This document shows, in pieces, positions 14,951 to 17,321 of a stretch of 17,321 nucleotides of DNA (position 1 is the first letter of the stretch; each line of letters begins with the position of its first letter). The notes under the pieces are model-generated. The model searched no databases. It saw nothing but the letters and a program-made list of their open reading frames with translations, and was not told the origin of the DNA. The position numbers and the translations under genes were made by a program. The DNA comes from UBA8437 sp003445035 (GTDB lineage: Bacteria > Planctomycetota > Planctomycetia > Planctomycetales > Planctomycetaceae). Where the stretch lies: contig CALCHI010000293.1 of NCBI GenBank assembly GCA_937901285.1, forward strand, positions 1 to 17,321, read 5' to 3'.

Positions 14951-15123
14951 CCAAACACCTCCGACTGTCGAGCTCACCGTGACCGGGTCTCACCGGCCAC
15001 CTCTCACACCGCCTGATCCTAAACCGAGACGCTCGGACAGGGAAACCCGTGGGCCGCTGACTTCCCTTTCCCCGGAACCACCGGTAGCATCGCTGCCGAA
15101 TTGCGTCCCCGGTAGGAAACGGG
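14951..15123. promoter_or_regulatory. Divergent intergenic region between exported-protein block and purQ
   Basis: These 173 bases should hold the promoters of the exported block (minus) and purQ (plus). Two small inverted repeats are visible: CCGAG-acg-CTCGG (15024-15036) and CGGTAGC-atc-GCTGCCG (15082-15098, seven pairs with one G-U). The second lies upstream of the purQ ribosome site. A minus-strand TAGGAT near 15015-15020 is -10-like, but its -35 region is poor. No known riboswitch fold is recognised. Confidence 0.4.
14956..14963 (-). promoter_or_regulatory. Strong ribosome binding site of the first exported-block gene
   Basis: CGGAGGTG on the minus strand ends 5 bases before ATG 14948-14950, with GGAGG 7 bases away. 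It decides the start in favour of this ATG over the one nine codons upstream. Confidence 0.75.
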
Positions 15124-15975
15124 ATGACTCTCATGGCGACTCCCCGCGTGTGTGTGCTGCGTGCCCCCGGCACCAACTGCGACGTGGAAACCGCGCACGC
15201 CTTCTCCTCGTGTGGTGCCAACACCGATCGGGTGCACCTGTTCCGGGTGCTCGAGTCCCCCGGTCTGCTCGATGACTACCAGGTGCTGTGCGTCCCGGGC
15301 GGATTCAGCTACGGCGACGACATCGGTGCCGGGGTGATTTTTTCGAACCAGTTGCGGGGACAACTCTCGGAGGCCATCGGGCGGTTCCTGTCCGAAGACA
15401 AGCTGGCGCTGGGCATCTGCAACGGGTTCCAGGTGCTGTTGAAAGCGGGGGTTCTGCCCGGGGGTGCGGCGGCGTGGGCCACCGATCCCGAAAACCACTC
15501 GCCCGACGCCACCCTGACCTGGAACACCAACGGCAGGTACACCGCCCGCTGGGTCCGGCTCAAGATCGTCTCGACCAGCAACGTCTTCCTCCGGGGTCTC
15601 GATGAACTCGACCTGCCGATCGCTCATGCCGAGGGACGGCTGGTGCCCCGTGACCCGGACGTGTTGTCCGGCTGGTTCACCAACGATCAGGTCGGCCTGT
15701 GCTACCGGCATCGTCCGCACGACGGACAGGTCGCCGGCAATTCGGACGCCACGCCCGCCGCGAGTGACCCGTTGCTGCCGGAACCGCACAACCCCAACGG
15801 ATCGACCGCCAACATCGCCGGGCTCGGTGACCCCAGCGGTCGCGTGCTCGGGCTGATGCCTCACCCCGAACGCTTCCTCCACGCCACCCAGCACCCCCGC
15901 TGGACCAGGCTGGGGCTCTCCGGAGACGGAGACGGGCTGGCCATATTCCGCAACGCTGTCGAATATTTCGCCTGA
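15124..15975 (+). CDS. purQ: Phosphoribosylformylglycinamidine synthase subunit I (glutamine amidotransferase), PurQ
   Basis: PurQ is the glutaminase subunit of FGAM synthase in purine synthesis: it releases ammonia from glutamine for the conversion of FGAR to FGAM with ATP on PurL. The class I amidotransferase motifs are complete: RAPGTNCDVETA (13-24), PGGFSYGDDIGAG (58-70), the nucleophile elbow GICNGFQVL with Cys99, and GLMPHPERF with His247 and Glu249. At 283 residues it is longer than the short PurQ of Bacillus (about 227); extra sequence lies mostly at 115-145 and 198-230. No purS or purL is in the window. AGGA (15114-15117) lies 6 bases before ATG 15124; Met4 is an alternative start. 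The gene is divergent from the exported block and convergent with spoVG, 8 bases apart. Confidence 0.95.
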   Translation: MTLMATPRVCVLRAPGTNCDVETAHAFSSCGANTDRVHLFRVLESPGLLDDYQVLCVPGGFSYGDDIGAGVIFSNQLRGQLSEAIGRFLSEDKLALGICNGFQVLLKAGVLPGGAAAWATDPENHSPDATLTWNTNGRYTARWVRLKIVSTSNVFLRGLDELDLPIAHAEGRLVPRDPDVLSGWFTNDQVGLCYRHRPHDGQVAGNSDATPAASDPLLPEPHNPNGSTANIAGLGDPSGRVLGLMPHPERFLHATQHPRWTRLGLSGDGDGLAIFRNAVEYFA

Positions 15976-15983
15976 GCAGTGCG

Positions 15984-16553
15984 CTACAACACCCCCGCCC
16001 CAAACTCGGGCGGATCCCCGTCGGCCGCTTCGGCCGCGGGAGTTTCCTGCGGGGCATGAGGTCCGGTCGGCGTTTCGGCAGCCGGTTCAATCCGTCCCGC
16101 GATCGCCGGCATGCCGTCGGCCAGCGTCGCGTAACGGTCCTCATCGTAATCGTCGTAGGTGCAGACGTAACCGGCTTCGGTCGCCTTGATCTGCTCGTCC
16201 GCGTACGCTTCGACCACCCGGTTCTGGATCATCTCGCGGCAAGACGAGTTGATCGGGTGAGCGATGTCCGCGTAGAGCTTGGCGCGGCCGTCGTCTCCCT
16301 TGATGGCACGCTCGTCGCAGAGCTTCGCTCCGCACTGGTTGCAGAAGACACTCCGGAGGTGGTTCTTCATGTTGCACTGCGGACACCGGTCGGTGAGCTT
16401 CCGCGAGGGCATGGCCACGAAGGCCCCCTTGGTTCCCTGAATGATCTTCAGGTCCCGGATGACAAAACACTGATCAAAGGTGACCGAGCAGAACGCCAAG
16501 AGACGCTCGTGCGGATCGGCCATGAGTTTGATACGAACTTCCGTGATCTCCAC
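15984..16553 (-). CDS. spoVG: SpoVG family RNA/DNA-binding regulator with inserted zinc ribbon
   Basis: The 189-residue protein contains the SpoVG core in two parts. Residues 1-52 read MEITEVRIKLM, FCSVTFDQCFVIRDLKII and GAFVAMPSRK; residues 94-117 read YADIAHPINSSCREMIQ and VVEAY. SpoVG in Firmicutes is about 97 residues and binds nucleic acid to regulate gene expression. Between the two parts lies an insert (about 53-93) with CPQC (57-60) and CNQC (71-74), a clear zinc ribbon. The tail (about 120-189) is acidic and rich in Pro and Ala, with CTYDDYDEDRY near 131-141. The start is GTG 16551-16553, supported by AAGGAGG 6 bases upstream. It follows ispE after 80 bases on the same strand, echoing the ispE-spoVG neighbourhood of Bacillus. 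Confidence 0.92.
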   Translation of the reverse strand: MEITEVRIKLMADPHERLLAFCSVTFDQCFVIRDLKIIQGTKGAFVAMPSRKLTDRCPQCNMKNHLRSVFCNQCGAKLCDERAIKGDDGRAKLYADIAHPINSSCREMIQNRVVEAYADEQIKATEAGYVCTYDDYDEDRYATLADGMPAIAGRIEPAAETPTGPHAPQETPAAEAADGDPPEFGAGVL

Positions 16554-16559
16554 TGTTGT

Positions 16560-16566
16560 CCTCCTT
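16560..16566 (-). promoter_or_regulatory. Strong ribosome binding site for the GTG start of spoVG
   Basis: AAGGAGG on the minus strand lies 6 bases before GTG 16551-16553. It confirms the non-ATG start, and the resulting N-terminus (MEITEVRIK) aligns with the start of known SpoVG proteins. Confidence 0.85.
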
Positions 16567-16633
16567 GTCGCTACTCCTCAGCCTCCCCTCCGTCGGGTGG
16601 TCACTTGCCTGCTCATGTCGTGCCGAGCCGCAC

Positions 16634-17321
16634 TCACACTCCCGTCCGCACCGCCGTCGCCCACGGCACTCCCGTGCCGCACAACCGCCTGGAGATGCGA
16701 CGGGCCAACCGGTCGCTGGAACACAGCCCGAAACAGGCCGTCCCACTGCCGGTCATCGCCGACGCCACCACGGGCTGACGATCCAATCGAGTGATCAGGT
16801 CGGTGACCTCCGAATTCAGGGTTGTTGCAGTCTGTTGCAAAGAGTTGTGGAGAAACCTCGAAGCGGCGGCAAGCCGACCGTCGGCCAGCGAGTCAACCAG
16901 CGGCTGAGCCGACAAGGGACGAGAACTGACCCGGCAATGCCGGTAGACCTCGGCCGTCGACAATCCGCTGGCCGGACGCGAGACGACAACCGACAACTCC
17001 AACGGCCGTTCGACCGGATGAATCTCCTCGCCGCGGCCCCGACAGATCGCCGCCGGAACGCCTCGAACGAAAAAAGACACGTCGCTGCCCAAACGGGCAG
17101 CCAGCGTCAGCAGCTCCTCGGCCGTCAAGCCCAGCTCCCACAGCCGGTCGAGCGCCACCAAGGTGGCCGCAGCATCGGTCGATCCGCCCGCCAGACCCGC
17201 CGACACGGGGATCCGCTTCCACAGGTCAACCGTCACACCCCGAGAGGTGCCCGAATGCTCCTGCAAAAGCCGAGCCGCACGGACGACGAGATTGTCATCA
17301 CCTGGAGGCACCGTCCCGCCG
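16634..17321 (-). CDS. ispE: 4-diphosphocytidyl-2-C-methyl-D-erythritol kinase, N-terminus cut by the window edge
   Basis: IspE phosphorylates CDP-methylerythritol at the 2-position with ATP, the fourth step of the MEP isoprenoid pathway. About 228 C-terminal residues are visible; roughly 60-80 at the N-terminus lie beyond the right edge. The GHMP-kinase ATP loop is clear: KRIPVSAGLAGGSTDAAATL, a slight variant of the usual GLGGGSSDAA. GSDVSFFVRG with RGRGEEI (the family's GSDVPFF-like motif) comes next, and the C-terminal MTGSGTACFGL matches the IspE MSGSGS region. GTG at 17309-17311 is an internal valine, not the true start, because the open frame continues to the edge with PPGDDNLVVRAARLL aligned within the family. 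It is followed by spoVG on the same strand. Confidence 0.93.
   Translation of the reverse strand, partial: GGTVPPGDDNLVVRAARLLQEHSGTSRGVTVDLWKRIPVSAGLAGGSTDAAATLVALDRLWELGLTAEELLTLAARLGSDVSFFVRGVPAAICRGRGEEIHPVERPLELSVVVSRPASGLSTAEVYRHCRVSSRPLSAQPLVDSLADGRLAAASRFLHNSLQQTATTLNSEVTDLITRLDRQPVVASAMTGSGTACFGLCSSDRLARRISRRLCGTGVPWATAVRTGV

Overview
The window is visibly GC-rich and densely coded. It looks like chromosomal DNA of a planctomycete (Planctomycetota). The clues are exported proteins with squalene-cyclase-like (toroid) repeats and DUF4159, a PQQ-type propeller protein opening with the WPGWRGPDRNG signature, an NPCBM-type secreted protein, a SpoVG carrying a zinc ribbon, and a mixture of strong and absent Shine-Dalgarno sites. 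This assignment rests on recalled family traits, not on a database search. I saw no rRNA, tRNA, CRISPR array, insertion sequence or phage gene.

Left block (1-7090, all minus strand). Reading with transcription, the order is a MoxR-type AAA+ ATPase, a DUF58 protein with a MIDAS-like motif, a 285-base gap, an ABC ATPase, an ABC-2-type permease with a very large external domain, a membrane-anchored 461-residue protein of unknown function, and the start of an exported protein with a GDADK pentapeptide repeat that runs off the left edge. The permease and the 461-residue gene overlap by ATGA. The block reads as a cell-envelope module: a MoxR/DUF58 pair upstream of an exporter and its membrane-bound partners.

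Middle (7248-9686, plus strand). A divergently transcribed gene encodes an 812-residue exported protein: an N-terminal alpha-alpha toroid region followed by two tandem DUF4159-like domains. It shares a 157-base intergenic region with moxR.

Exported-protein block (9703-14950, minus strand). Five closely packed genes all have export signals: a helical-repeat/beta-sandwich protein, a PQQ-like beta-propeller, a small proline-rich lipoprotein, a second toroid-repeat protein, and a protein with four beta repeats plus an NPCBM-like domain. Two junctions overlap by 4 bases. One of them appears to start at an unusual CTG codon. All the products would act outside the cytoplasm, which suggests a shared envelope or extracellular role that I cannot name.

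Right end (15124-17321). Here lie housekeeping genes: purQ on the plus strand, facing spoVG and a partial ispE on the minus strand. The ispE-spoVG neighbourhood is also known from Bacillus. The planctomycete-type SpoVG here has a four-cysteine zinc ribbon inserted in the middle of the canonical fold.
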